Shown here piece after piece: positions 7,561-15,968 of a DNA stretch of 63,392 bases. Under the pieces are notes generated by a model. The model ran no database searches. It saw only the letters and a list, made by a program, of their open reading frames with translations, and was not told the origin of the DNA. This DNA is from Microbacterium oleivorans NBRC 103075 (GTDB taxonomy: Bacteria > Actinomycetota > Actinomycetes > Actinomycetales > Microbacteriaceae): the NCBI RefSeq assembly GCF_001552475.1, contig NZ_BCRG01000016.1:1-63392 (forward strand). The letters run 5' to 3'. The position numbers and the translations under genes were made by a program. Positions within the stretch are counted from its first letter, which is position 1. Each line of letters begins with the position of its first letter.

Positions 7561-8187
7561 ATGAGCTCGCGAGGCGATCGCACCCCGCCGCCGGCCGTAC
7601 AGATCGTGATCGTGGTCCTCGCGGTGGGGGTCGGCGTTCCGCTCGGGATCGGCGCGTGGATCGGCGGCATCCTTCTCGCCGAGAACCTCGGGGTGCAGAT
7701 TTCGCCGGAGCAGGTCTTCGCGTGGATCATCGCCGCTGTCGTCGGCGTCGTCCTCTGGCCCGTCTCGCTCCGGGCTGCACGGCGAGGGTTCTCGAAGGCG
7801 ACCGGCGCGGGTCCGGTGATTGCGGCGGCGACGCGGGGCGAGCGAGCCCTCCGTGCGTCCATCGTCATGGTGGGTGCCGTCGCGCTCGTGGCCCTCTGCG
7901 GACCGCGCGAGACGGCGAGCACGCTCGCCACCGCGTGGGAGGCCCTCGCGATCGGTCGGCGCGAGAGCGGTCTCGTCATGCAGCTGCTCAGCCTCATCCT
8001 GGTGGCCATCCTCGCGACGCCGGTCGTCGTCTACACGCACCGCGCGGCGAAGAAGCTGTCTGCGGGCGACCCGCGCCGCCTCGTACTGCAGGAGCGCGAA
8101 GCATGGACCCTCGCCGCTGCCACCGCGTGGACGACCTCGCTCATGCTCGGCCTCATCCTGGCCATCGCCATCCTGCTCTGGCTCTGA
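7561..8187 (+). CDS. Four-helix membrane protein of unknown function
   Basis: I do not recognise this 208-residue protein. It has four predicted membrane segments: about residues 12-38 (VQIVIVVLAVGVGVPLGIG), 48-68 (AWIIAAVVGVVLWPV), a central Ala/Val-rich segment (ASIVMVGAVALVALC) plus LLSLILVAILATPVVVY, and a C-terminal one (SLMLGLILAIAILLWL). Short basic loops separate them. The C terminus ends in the membrane. It probably forms a transcription unit with the reductase gene 25 nt downstream. Confidence 0.7.
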   Translation: MSSRGDRTPPPAVQIVIVVLAVGVGVPLGIGAWIGGILLAENLGVQISPEQVFAWIIAAVVGVVLWPVSLRAARRGFSKATGAGPVIAAATRGERALRASIVMVGAVALVALCGPRETASTLATAWEALAIGRRESGLVMQLLSLILVAILATPVVVYTHRAAKKLSAGDPRRLVLQEREAWTLAAATAWTTSLMLGLILAIAILLWL

Positions 8188-8212
8188 CACGCAGACCCCC
8201 GAAGGAGACATC

Positions 8213-8785
8213 ATGCGCAACCTCGTCTACTACGTCGCCGTGAGCATCGACGGCTGCATCGCCGACGAGAACGGCGGGTACGACGCCTTCCTCGTCGAGG
8301 GCGACCACAACTCCGTCATCTTCGGCGAGTACGCCGACGCCCTGCCCGGGCACGTGCAGCGGGCGGTCGGCATCCACCCCACGAACACGACGTTCGATGC
8401 CGTGATCTTGGGCTGGAACACCCTGATTCCCGCATTGGATGCCGGGATCACGAGCCCGTACCCGCACCTCCGGCAAGTGGTCGCCAGCCGTCGGGAGCGC
8501 GAGGTCGATCCGTCGGTCACCCTGACGAACGATCCAGTGGCGACCGTCCGGTCCCTCAAGCAGGAGGACGGCGCCGACATCTGGCTCTGCGGTGGGGGTG
8601 AGCTCGCCGGAGCCCTGCTGCCCGAAATCGACCGCCTCGTGCTGAAGCGCCACCCGGTGGCTCTGGGCTCCGGCATCCGCTTGTTCGGTGAGGCCGCCCC
8701 CGCGGAGTACCCCTTCACGCGGACGCGCGTGCGCGAGTTCGCGTCGGGTGTCGCGATCGAGGAGTACGCGCGCCGCGCGGGCTGA
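8213..8785 (+). CDS. Dihydrofolate reductase-like (RibD C-terminal domain) protein
   Basis: The 190-residue protein has the DHFR/RibD reductase fold. It shows MRNLVYYVAVSIDGCIAD at the N terminus, VILGWNTL, a VVASR strand and the nucleotide-binding WLCGGGELAGALL. NADPH-dependent reduction is the family activity; the substrate is unknown. Many actinobacterial copies are not true folate enzymes. The start at 8213 has a good GAAGGAG site 7 nt upstream; longer upstream frames read into the preceding membrane-protein gene. Confidence 0.88.
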   Translation: MRNLVYYVAVSIDGCIADENGGYDAFLVEGDHNSVIFGEYADALPGHVQRAVGIHPTNTTFDAVILGWNTLIPALDAGITSPYPHLRQVVASRREREVDPSVTLTNDPVATVRSLKQEDGADIWLCGGGELAGALLPEIDRLVLKRHPVALGSGIRLFGEAAPAEYPFTRTRVREFASGVAIEEYARRAG

Positions 8786-8791
8786 CGAGGG

Positions 8792-10180
8792 TCAGGCGGG
8801 ATGCCGCCGGAGCAGCTTCTCGGCCACCATCATCGCTCCGCCGAGCACGGCCGGAATGCCGCCGCCCGGGTGCACCGAGGCGCCGACCCGCCACAACCAC
8901 GGCCGCCGGAGGTCGTGGTGCGCAGGCTGGTGGAAGGGACCGCTCATCCACAGCGGGTGCGCGGCGCCGTACAGGGCGCCGTGGCGCTCGCCGAACGTGC
9001 CGAAGTACTGCGGGTCGAGGACCGCGGCATCCGTCATCGAGTCGGTGAGCAACTCGTCGAGGCCCATCGTGCGGGAGATCCGCTCGATCTCGCGCCGCAC
9101 GAACGGGTGCTCGAGGCTGTAGCCCGAACCGTCGGCCGGCGCGGTCAGCAGGACGGCGAGCGTGCTCCGGTCGTTCGGGTAGACCTGCCCGGCGCGGTAC
9201 AGGTTCACGAACGCCATCGTGTCGGCCGGCTCGTCGCCCGCCGCGAGGCTGCGGTGGAGCGCGTCAGGCTTCGTCGGCAGGATGACGCTGTGCGCCGCGA
9301 TCCGCTCGGGCAGCGGCTGGCGCAACGCACCGTAGATCGCGACCGCCGAGCACGACAGTGCGCGGGGCGCGCGCCGCCGCCTGCCGAGGAGGCCGTCCAC
9401 CCGGTCAGCGTCGAGCGCGCTCACGACGATGTCGGCCGCGAACGACCCGCTTGCCGTTGTGACGCGCCCGCGCTCGATGCGCGTGACGGTCTCGTCGGTG
9501 CGGATGTCGACGCCCGCGGCATCCGCCATTCGCTCCAACGCCAGCGGGATCTCGTACACGCCGCCGCGGGGGACCCACACGCCGGATGCCGCCATGACCG
9601 CCGGCATGCTCGCGTAGAGCGCGGGTGTGCGCTCCGGCGGAACGCCGGCGTTGAGCGTGTGGATCGCGATGATCTCGCGGAGGCCGTCGGGCATCCAGGT
9701 GAGGCTGTCGAGGTAGGCGCGGGTGCTGAGCCGCGGACCGTAGACCGCGAGCAGTCGGCGCAGGGCCGGCAGCGACCGCCGGTCGAGCGGATCGGCGACG
9801 AGGAGCGCCGTCACATCGTCGGCGAGCGGCGCATGCTCGTCGCTGAACCGCCGCCACGCCGGGTACCAGGGGTGCTCCGGCGGCACGGGGAGGATGACCT
9901 CCTCGCCGTCGTAGTAGTAGCGGCCGACCTCGGGCAGGCGTTCCAGTTCGATCTCACCGGGGTCGGCGCCGAGGCGGGCGCACAGCTCGTCCCACACCCC
10001 GGGGAACGTCACGAGCGAGGGGCCGGAGTCGATGCGCTCGCCGTCGACGTCGAGCCGTCGGCTCTTGCCGCCGACGGTCGCGGCCCTTTCGAGGAGGGTC
10101 ACGTCGTGTCCGGCGCGGGCCAGCAGAGCGGATGCCGCCAGCCCTCCGAGCCCCGCTCCGATGACGACGATCCGGCTCAT
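8792..10180 (-). CDS. Phytoene desaturase-family FAD oxidoreductase
   Basis: The 462-residue protein has the N-terminal dinucleotide motif VIGAGLGGLAAS and the CrtI-type GGKSRRLDVDGERIDSGPSL region. The C terminus has the family signature GASVHPGGGIPAVLGGA. It resembles carotenoid desaturases and isomerases but is shorter than many CrtI enzymes (about 500 residues or more). Its start codon overlaps the stop of the prenyltransferase gene (ATGA), indicating coupled translation. No crtE or crtB is present, so the pair may act on lycopene or another polyprenyl substrate made elsewhere. The substrate is inferred only from the family. Confidence 0.88.
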   Translation of the reverse strand: MSRIVVIGAGLGGLAASALLARAGHDVTLLERAATVGGKSRRLDVDGERIDSGPSLVTFPGVWDELCARLGADPGEIELERLPEVGRYYYDGEEVILPVPPEHPWYPAWRRFSDEHAPLADDVTALLVADPLDRRSLPALRRLLAVYGPRLSTRAYLDSLTWMPDGLREIIAIHTLNAGVPPERTPALYASMPAVMAASGVWVPRGGVYEIPLALERMADAAGVDIRTDETVTRIERGRVTTASGSFAADIVVSALDADRVDGLLGRRRRAPRALSCSAVAIYGALRQPLPERIAAHSVILPTKPDALHRSLAAGDEPADTMAFVNLYRAGQVYPNDRSTLAVLLTAPADGSGYSLEHPFVRREIERISRTMGLDELLTDSMTDAAVLDPQYFGTFGERHGALYGAAHPLWMSGPFHQPAHHDLRRPWLWRVGASVHPGGGIPAVLGGAMMVAEKLLRRHPA

Positions 10181-11064
10181 CCGTACACCTCGAAGAACAT
10201 CTTGGCCAGCTGCAGTCCGCTCGCCAGCGACCCGGCGACGTAGGGGAACGCGATCGACACCGGGTACAGGCGACGGCCGGTTGCGGGGGTGGGGCGCAGC
10301 AGCATCCACACGACGAGGACGCCGGCGATCGCGAGGTTCAGCGCCGCGACCGGGACGCTGACGAGGGCGAACAAGGCGGTGGATACGAGCCACCAGCATC
10401 CGCTCCACACCGCGGTCCCGCGGGGTCCGAGGAGGACCGCGGTCGTCCGGATGCCGGCCTCGCGATCCTCGTCGATGTCCTGCACCGCGTCGTAGGCGTG
10501 CTTCGCGACGCTCCAGGCGAGCAGGCCGATGACAGCGGGCCAGAGCGGCGGCGCGCCGAGCGCGACCGGAACGATCAGGAGCGGAAGCCCGTAGGCGGCG
10601 TTGCTCAGCGAATCGAGGAAGGGACGCTGCTTGAAGCGGAGCGGCGGCGCGGAGTAGAAGACGAACACCAGCGTGTAGAGGAGGATCAGCCCGACTGCTG
10701 CGGGTGGGTACGCGATGACGAACCAGAGGAGGAACGGGACGTTCGTGATGGCGACGGCCCAGACGATCAGGCGTACCTCGCGCTGCTCGATCCGCGCCCC
10801 CTCGATCGAGCCCTTCCGCGGGTTCAGCGCGTCGGTCTCCTGGTCGAAGATGTCGTTCACGCCGTAGATCAGCAGGTTGAACGGCAGCGTCAGCCAGAGA
10901 AGGAGCGGGATCGCCGCGACATCCAGCAGCTGCCCCGTGAGCCACATTCCGAGGACGCCCGTGCCGATGGTGTTGATCCACAGGACCGGGCGCGAGATGT
11001 GGACCAGGCGACCGATCGTCGACCGCGCCGAGACGCGGGAAGTCGGGGCGGGCTGATGGTCGAT
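10177..11064 (-). CDS. UbiA-family prenyltransferase (lycopene-elongase-like), apparently starting with ATC
   Basis: This is an integral membrane prenyltransferase of 295 residues if started at 11064. Family motifs are present: NDIFDQETDALNPRKGSIEG (Asp-rich motif 1) and DAVQDIDEDREAGIRTTA (motif 2), within about eight helices. In actinobacteria such genes beside a CrtI-like enzyme act in C50-type carotenoid elongation. No in-frame ATG, GTG or TTG exists between the terminator upstream (11128-11160) and helix 1. An in-frame ATC at 11064 has GAGGAG 7 nt upstream, so ATC is the best start candidate. The first ordinary in-frame codon (ATG in GMWLTG) would cut helix 1. Confidence 0.85.
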   Translation of the reverse strand: MDHQPAPTSRVSARSTIGRLVHISRPVLWINTIGTGVLGMWLTGQLLDVAAIPLLLWLTLPFNLLIYGVNDIFDQETDALNPRKGSIEGARIEQREVRLIVWAVAITNVPFLLWFVIAYPPAAVGLILLYTLVFVFYSAPPLRFKQRPFLDSLSNAAYGLPLLIVPVALGAPPLWPAVIGLLAWSVAKHAYDAVQDIDEDREAGIRTTAVLLGPRGTAVWSGCWWLVSTALFALVSVPVAALNLAIAGVLVVWMLLRPTPATGRRLYPVSIAFPYVAGSLASGLQLAKMFFEVYG

Positions 11065-11110
11065 AGCGGGACTCCTCGGGTGGCGACGGCGCGGACGACC
11101 GTGTCCCGCG

Positions 11111-11116
11111 ATTGTA
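11111..11116 (-). promoter_or_regulatory. Probable -10 element of the prenyltransferase-desaturase operon
   Basis: On the minus strand the hexamer reads TACAAT, between the upstream terminator and the proposed ATC start. Transcription from here gives a leader of about 40 nt that includes the GAGGAG site. No convincing -35 is visible. Confidence 0.45.
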
Positions 11117-11127
11117 TGCGGCGTGAA

Positions 11128-11160
11128 CGAACCCCCGGCCGCTCTTGCGCCGGGGGTTCG
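11128..11160 (-). terminator. Intrinsic terminator after the NmrA-like gene
   Basis: Perfect 12-bp arms (CGAACCCCCGGC at 11128-11139 and its complement at 11149-11160) enclose a 9-nt loop. It lies 11 nt past the NmrA-like stop, so it separates that gene from the prenyltransferase operon. Confidence 0.8.
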
Positions 11161-11171
11161 GGGGGTGCGGA

Positions 11172-12080
11172 TCAGGCGCGGGTGCCCGACAACCAGGGCT
11201 TCAGGATGTCGCGGGCCGTCGTCCAGGTCTGACGTCCGTAGCGCTCGTTGTCCACGTGGCGCAGTTCGCCCTCGCCGCTGAACATGCTCACGAAGTACTG
11301 CATCCCCTGCCAGGCGGGGAACGTCTCGTCGGGGTCGCGCGAGAGGCGTCGTCCCACCGCGGCCATCGCCGAGAGCGTCCTCGTCGTGCCCGCCCACTGC
11401 AGTTTGAACGTCTCGCCACTGAGCTCGGAGGCGAGCTCCGCCACCTGGCGGGCGGTGATCCGGTCGCCGGCGACCTCGACGACGCGAGGGGCGTCCGAAT
11501 CGAGGGCGACCAGGGCGACGGTCCGAGCGGTGTCGTCCTTCGTGGTGACGTCGAGCATCTGGTCGGCCGACGACCAGAACAGCACGCGTTTGCGATCGCG
11601 GAGGATCATCGGTGCCTGACCGGCGAGCAGTTCGGTGAACATGCCGTTCAGCACCGACGTCGCCTGGATCGGCGCCGCGTCGAGGTCCGCGGCGAACTCG
11701 CGGCGCAGCTCGAGGTTGCGGTTGGTCCCCGGGGTGAGGCGCCGGTAGTCGGCGGAGTAGTCCGACGGGAGGAAGCGGGGCACCCCGGCCGCGACCGCCG
11801 CGGCGAGGAGTGCGCGCTGCGCGTCGACGATGACCGGCCGGATGCCGCTGAGCGCCGAGACGACGACGTCGACACCGGATGCCGCGGCCACGAGCGCGTC
11901 GTGGTCCGCGTAGTCGGCGGTCACGACCTCGACCCGCGCGTCGTCGCCGAACAGCTTTGCCGCGGTTGAGCTTCCGGGGCGGGTCAGCACCCGGAGCTGG
12001 ACGTCGTGGGACAGGAGTTCGCGGGAGATGCGGCTGCCGATGTCGCCGGTTGCGCCGGCGACGAGAACGGTGGTGGTCAC
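11172..12080 (-). CDS. NmrA-like NAD(P)-binding protein
   Basis: The 302-residue atypical SDR has the N-terminal motif VAGATGDIGSRISREL and the isoflavone-reductase/NmrA signature RFLPSDYSADY. Members are NADP-dependent reductases or redox sensors; which applies here cannot be told. A terminator follows, and the nearest upstream gene on this strand ends 70 nt before it, so it is probably transcribed alone or at the tail of the gluconate operon. Confidence 0.88.
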   Translation of the reverse strand: MTTTVLVAGATGDIGSRISRELLSHDVQLRVLTRPGSSTAAKLFGDDARVEVVTADYADHDALVAAASGVDVVVSALSGIRPVIVDAQRALLAAAVAAGVPRFLPSDYSADYRRLTPGTNRNLELRREFAADLDAAPIQATSVLNGMFTELLAGQAPMILRDRKRVLFWSSADQMLDVTTKDDTARTVALVALDSDAPRVVEVAGDRITARQVAELASELSGETFKLQWAGTTRTLSAMAAVGRRLSRDPDETFPAWQGMQYFVSMFSGEGELRHVDNERYGRQTWTTARDILKPWLSGTRA

Positions 12081-12150
12081 GAGCTCATCCTGACAGCATC
12101 CGTTCCGTCACGACGAGGGGTTGCGCTCGCCGCCCACGGGATGCCGCCGT

Positions 12151-12651
12151 TCAGCCTGCGGGCTGGTCGAGCGCGATCCGGGCGCGGCGCGCGACGTCGA
12201 GGATCCGTCCGACGTTCTCGACCGCGACGCCCGGTTCGTCCGCCCCGAGGTGCTCGAGGGTCGCGAGCTGCGAGGCCAGGAGCGCCGGCGGCATGAAGTG
12301 CTGACGCGACCGCATCCGACGGTCCAGCTCCTCGGGCGAGACGACCAACTCGACGAAGCGCACGTCGGGAGCGGCGGCGCGGATCCGGTCGCGGTAGCGC
12401 CGCGCGAGGGCGGAGCATGCGACGACGAGGCCCGGCGCCTCGGCGAGGGTCTGTCCGACGATGTCGAGCCAGGGCGCGCGATCATCGTCGTCGAGCGGGT
12501 GACCCGCTTCCATCTTCTCGACGTTGGCAGCGGGGTGCAGATCGTCCGCATCGACGAAGTCCACGCCGAGGTCGACAGCGAGGGCCGCGCCGACGGCGGT
12601 CTTGCCCGATCCGCTCGGACCCATGACGACGACGCGCGGTGCAGTGCTCAC
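12151..12651 (-). CDS. gntK: Gluconokinase
   Basis: The enzyme phosphorylates gluconate to 6-phosphogluconate with ATP. The 166-residue protein has P-loop GPSGSGKT, the family motif DADDLHPAANVEKMEAGHPLDDDDRAPWL and the lid region CSALARRYRDRIR. The length is normal for the GntK/IdnK family. The GTG start overlaps the idonate dehydrogenase stop (GTGA), so it is the last gene of the operon. Thermoresistant and idonate-specific forms cannot be separated by sequence alone. Confidence 0.93.
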   Translation of the reverse strand: MSTAPRVVVMGPSGSGKTAVGAALAVDLGVDFVDADDLHPAANVEKMEAGHPLDDDDRAPWLDIVGQTLAEAPGLVVACSALARRYRDRIRAAAPDVRFVELVVSPEELDRRMRSRQHFMPPALLASQLATLEHLGADEPGVAVENVGRILDVARRARIALDQPAG

Positions 12652-13670
12652 GATTCCACCTTCGCAGAGTTCATAGCGACGACGACCTTGCTGCTCTCGG
12701 CGGAGCGCCGTGCGGTCTCGAACGCGTCGACGGCCGCGTCGGGGCGGAACTCGTGGGTGATGACGGCCTCGATCTCGGGGCGACGCCGCAGGACCTCGAT
12801 CGCCTCGTCGATCTCGTCGAGGAAGCGGAAGGCACCGGTGAGCGTCGCCTCCTTGGAGATGAGCGGGGCGATGTTCACGCCGACCGGCTGGTTCGGCAGC
12901 ATCCCGATCTGCACGATGGTGCCTCGACGGCGGACGGCGGCGATCGCGGACGACACCGCGGGTGCGGCACCGGAGCACTCGAGGACGACGTCATACGTGT
13001 CGGACGGGATCTCATCCTGTCCGACGCGCCAGACGCCGTCGGCCCCGAGCGCCCGTGCGCGCTCCAGCGGCTCGGGCAGCAGGTCGGTGATCTCGACGCT
13101 CGCCGCTCCCGCCTCCTGCGCGGCGACGACCGCGAGCAGTCCGATGGGACCGGCGCCGCAGACGAGCACGCGTGCCCCCTCGAGCGAGCCGGCGCGGCTG
13201 GCGCCGTGCAGGGCGACAGCCAGCGGCTCGGCGAGAACGGCCCGGCGCACGGGGAGGTCGGTGGGCAGGGTGCGGATCATTCCGGCATCCACCACCAGGT
13301 ACTCGCTCATGGCGCCCTGCGTGTGCGGGGTCGTGGCCGCGCTGCCGAGGTAGCTGCCGCCCGGACGCAGGTGCGGCGCGACGGGGGTCGACCCCTCGGG
13401 ACCGAACCGGGCGGGGTGCACCGTCACCGGCGTGCCGGGCGCGAAGCGACCGTCGGGGTCGAGGTCGACCCACCCCGAGAGCTCGTGCCCCGGGATCAAC
13501 GGCTCCGTGACGACGAACGCGCCGTTGGCACCCTCGGAGTAGTAGTGGAGATCCGACCCGCAGATCCCGACGTACCCGACGCGGACCCGCACCTGTCCCG
13601 CATCGGGGACAGGGACGGGATGGTCCGCGACGGTGAGATCGAGCTTGCCGCCGATGACGACTGCATCCAT
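12648..13670 (-). CDS. idnD: L-idonate 5-dehydrogenase-like zinc alcohol dehydrogenase
   Basis: This medium-chain dehydrogenase of 340 residues oxidises L-idonate to 5-ketogluconate in its family. It shows CGSDLHYYSEG with zinc ligand Cys, PGHELSGWV (GHE motif) and a Rossmann motif VLVCGAGPIGLLAVVAA. The structural-zinc cysteine cluster typical of many family members is not evident, as in known idonate dehydrogenases. The start at 13670 has AGGAG 8 nt upstream; a GTG at 13679 would overlap that site. The gene sits 17 nt after idnO and overlaps gntK. Confidence 0.85.
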   Translation of the reverse strand: MDAVVIGGKLDLTVADHPVPVPDAGQVRVRVGYVGICGSDLHYYSEGANGAFVVTEPLIPGHELSGWVDLDPDGRFAPGTPVTVHPARFGPEGSTPVAPHLRPGGSYLGSAATTPHTQGAMSEYLVVDAGMIRTLPTDLPVRRAVLAEPLAVALHGASRAGSLEGARVLVCGAGPIGLLAVVAAQEAGAASVEITDLLPEPLERARALGADGVWRVGQDEIPSDTYDVVLECSGAAPAVSSAIAAVRRRGTIVQIGMLPNQPVGVNIAPLISKEATLTGAFRFLDEIDEAIEVLRRRPEIEAVITHEFRPDAAVDAFETARRSAESSKVVVAMNSAKVES

Positions 13671-13687
13671 GTGTGTCACTCCTCAGA

Positions 13688-14455
13688 TCAGACGACCGCG
13701 GTCATGCCGCCGTCGACGAACAGGTTCTGGCCGTTCACGAAGTTGCTCGCCGCCGACGCCAGGAAGACGAGCGGTCCGCGCAGCTCCTCGACGTCGCCCC
13801 AGCGGCCAGCCGGGGTGCGCTGAGCGACCCAGTCCGAAAAGTCCGCGTCGGCGACGAGCGCCGCGTTCATCTCCGTGGCGAAGTATCCCGGTGACAGCGT
13901 GTTGACCTGGATGCCGTGGCGCGCCAGATCCGCTGCCATCCCGCGACTGAGCTGGGCGACGCCGCCCTTGCTCGCGGCGTAGGGAGCGATGGTTTGTCGT
14001 CCGAGCAGCGACTGCACCGAGGCGATGTTGATGATCTTGCCCGAGCCCCGGGCGATCATGCCGGGGGCCACGAAGCGCGACACGTAGAACGCGCTCGACA
14101 GGTTGCTCGAGATGACGGCATCCCAGTCCGCGACCGGGAACTCCGCGAACGGCGCGCGTCGCTGGATGCCGGCGTTGTTGACCAGGATGTCGGGGGTCCC
14201 GACCCGCTCGGTCAGCTCGCCGATCGAGGCTTCGACAGCCGCGGCATCCGTGACGTCGAACAGGGTCGTCTCGGGACGGATGCCGGTGCGCTCGGCGATC
14301 GTGTCGGCGCTGCGTTCGATCGCCTCGCCGTCGCGGCCGTGGATGACGACGCGGGCGCCCGCGTCGGCGAGGCCGACCGCGAGGCTCTGGCCGAGTCCTC
14401 GCGACGACCCCGTCACGAGAGCCAGGCGTCCGGTGAGGTCGAAGACGTCAGACAA
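13688..14455 (-). CDS. idnO: Gluconate 5-dehydrogenase-like SDR
   Basis: The 255-residue classical SDR has TGSSRGLG, NNAG, catalytic Ser in NIASVQSLLG and YAASKGG. In the gluconate/idonate pathway it interconverts 5-ketogluconate and gluconate with NADPH. The start appears to be TTG at 14455, overlapping the last 8 nt of the permease gene (TTGTCTGA); no ATG or GTG lies nearby in frame. Its position between the permease and IdnD supports the assignment. Confidence 0.88.
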   Translation of the reverse strand: MSDVFDLTGRLALVTGSSRGLGQSLAVGLADAGARVVIHGRDGEAIERSADTIAERTGIRPETTLFDVTDAAAVEASIGELTERVGTPDILVNNAGIQRRAPFAEFPVADWDAVISSNLSSAFYVSRFVAPGMIARGSGKIINIASVQSLLGRQTIAPYAASKGGVAQLSRGMAADLARHGIQVNTLSPGYFATEMNAALVADADFSDWVAQRTPAGRWGDVEELRGPLVFLASAASNFVNGQNLFVDGGMTAVV

Positions 14456-15830
14456 GGGACACCGCGCCGAAGATGCCGAGCACGATGAGGAAGCCGACGA
14501 CCGATTCGATGGCCTGCTGCACGGTCCACGTCTTGAGCGTCGTCTTGACGTCCATGCCCATGAGGCGACCGACGAGCCAGAAGCCGGAGTCGTTGACGTG
14601 ACCGGCGAAGACCGAGCCGGCGGCGGTGGCGAGCACGATGCAGGCGACCTGCAGCGGGTTGAAGCCGCCGGAGACCACGGCCGGGGCGACGAGGCCCGCG
14701 GCGGTCACGAGGGCGACCGTGGCCGAACCCTGCGCCACGCGGAGGAGGACGGCGATGATGTAGGCGGCGAAGATGACCGGCACACCGATCGAGGCGAGCG
14801 AGTCCGAGAGCGCGTCGCCGATGCCCGAGGCGCGAAGGACGCCGCCGAACATGCCACCGGCGCCGGTGATGAGGACGACCGAGCAGATCGGCCCCAGCGA
14901 GGACTCGACGATCTTGTCCAGAGCGCTGCCGCCGACACCGCGGCGGGTGCCGAGGACGAACAGGGCGACGAGCACCGCGATGAGCAGGGCGACCTGGCTC
15001 GTCCCTATGAGGCCGAGCGCCTGCACCCAGACGGCGGTGCCGTCGACGGCTCCGGACGAGACGAGCGCGGCGGAACCGGTGTTGAGGAGGATCAGGACCA
15101 GCGGGATGGCGATGACGCCGATGACGGTGCCGGCCGTCGGCGGGTTCGTGGGCTCGACGTCCTCGCCGAACAGGCGCGGGATGGCGAGCGGGATGCGGCG
15201 GTCGATGAAGCGCGCCCAGAGGTAACCACTGAGGTACCAGGTGGGGATCGCGACGACGAGGCCGATGAGCAGGACGAGGCCGAGGTTGGCGCCGTAGGTC
15301 TCGCTGGCCGTGATGGGGCCGGGGTGCGGCGGCACGAAGACGTGCATGACCGAGAAGGCGGCGGCGGCCGAGATGCCGTAGAGCAGCATGTGCTTGCCGC
15401 CGATGCGCCGGGCCACCGCGAAGATGATCGGCAGCATGACGACGAGGCCGGCGTCGAAGAACATCGGGAAGCCCATGAGGAGCGACGCGACGCTGAGGGC
15501 GATCGCGGCTCGCTTCTCGCCGAAGACCGAGACCATCTTCTCGGCGAGCACGCGGGCGCCACCCGAGCTCTCGATGAGGGCGCCGAGCATCGCTCCGAAA
15601 CCGACGAGGAGCGCGACCGTGCCCACCGTGGAACTGAAGCTGTCGATCAGCACCTTGCCGATGCTGCCGATGGGGATGCCGGTGGCCAGCGCCGTGAGCA
15701 GCGAGACCAGCACCAGCACGATGAACGCGTGCAGGCGCACCTTGATGATGAGCAGGAGGATCAGGGCGACCGCTCCGGCCGCGATCAGGAGGAGCGGTAG
15801 CGCTCCGAGTGTTTGCGTCCACTCATCCAT
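14448..15830 (-). CDS. gntP: Gluconate/idonate permease, GntP family
   Basis: This proton symporter has 460 residues and about 12-14 helices. Family signatures include GFPMFFDAGLVVMLPI, VMHVFVPPHPGP and the C-terminal HVNDSGFWLVGRLMGMDVKTTLKTWT. It is the first gene of the operon, so entry of gluconate or idonate is coupled to IdnO, IdnD and GntK. The start at 15830 has GGAG 9 nt upstream. The divergent FadR-type regulator and its repeats lie directly upstream. Confidence 0.95.
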   Translation of the reverse strand: MDEWTQTLGALPLLLIAAGAVALILLLIIKVRLHAFIVLVLVSLLTALATGIPIGSIGKVLIDSFSSTVGTVALLVGFGAMLGALIESSGGARVLAEKMVSVFGEKRAAIALSVASLLMGFPMFFDAGLVVMLPIIFAVARRIGGKHMLLYGISAAAAFSVMHVFVPPHPGPITASETYGANLGLVLLIGLVVAIPTWYLSGYLWARFIDRRIPLAIPRLFGEDVEPTNPPTAGTVIGVIAIPLVLILLNTGSAALVSSGAVDGTAVWVQALGLIGTSQVALLIAVLVALFVLGTRRGVGGSALDKIVESSLGPICSVVLITGAGGMFGGVLRASGIGDALSDSLASIGVPVIFAAYIIAVLLRVAQGSATVALVTAAGLVAPAVVSGGFNPLQVACIVLATAAGSVFAGHVNDSGFWLVGRLMGMDVKTTLKTWTVQQAIESVVGFLIVLGIFGAVSLV

Positions 15831-15903
15831 GGGTGTGTTCTCCAGTGAATCGTCCCGGTGCCGGGGCCATTCCCGGCAGCGAGCCCACGGTGCCACATAA
15901 GTA

Positions 15904-15957
15904 GTACCTTTCGCAAGCGAATGATCGTACTTTTCGCGGTAGCGTGAGCATCGCTAC
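15904..15957. promoter_or_regulatory. Operator region between gntP and the FadR-type regulator
   Basis: Direct repeats GTACCTTTCGC (15904-15914) and GTACTTTTCGC (15927-15937) are spaced 23 bp apart, about two helical turns. Between them TTCGCAAGCGAA (15910-15921) is palindromic. A GTAGCG/CGCTAC inverted repeat (15939-15944, 15952-15957) follows next to the regulator start. One or more probably bind the regulator and switch both divergent units. Confidence 0.55.
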
Positions 15958-15968
15958 GAAGGACACCG

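Noticed and set aside
14103..15800. Plus-strand frame of about 565 codons opposite gntP
   Set aside because: Composition is Asp/Glu/Arg/Gly-rich antisense sequence; gntP on the other strand has full family motifs.
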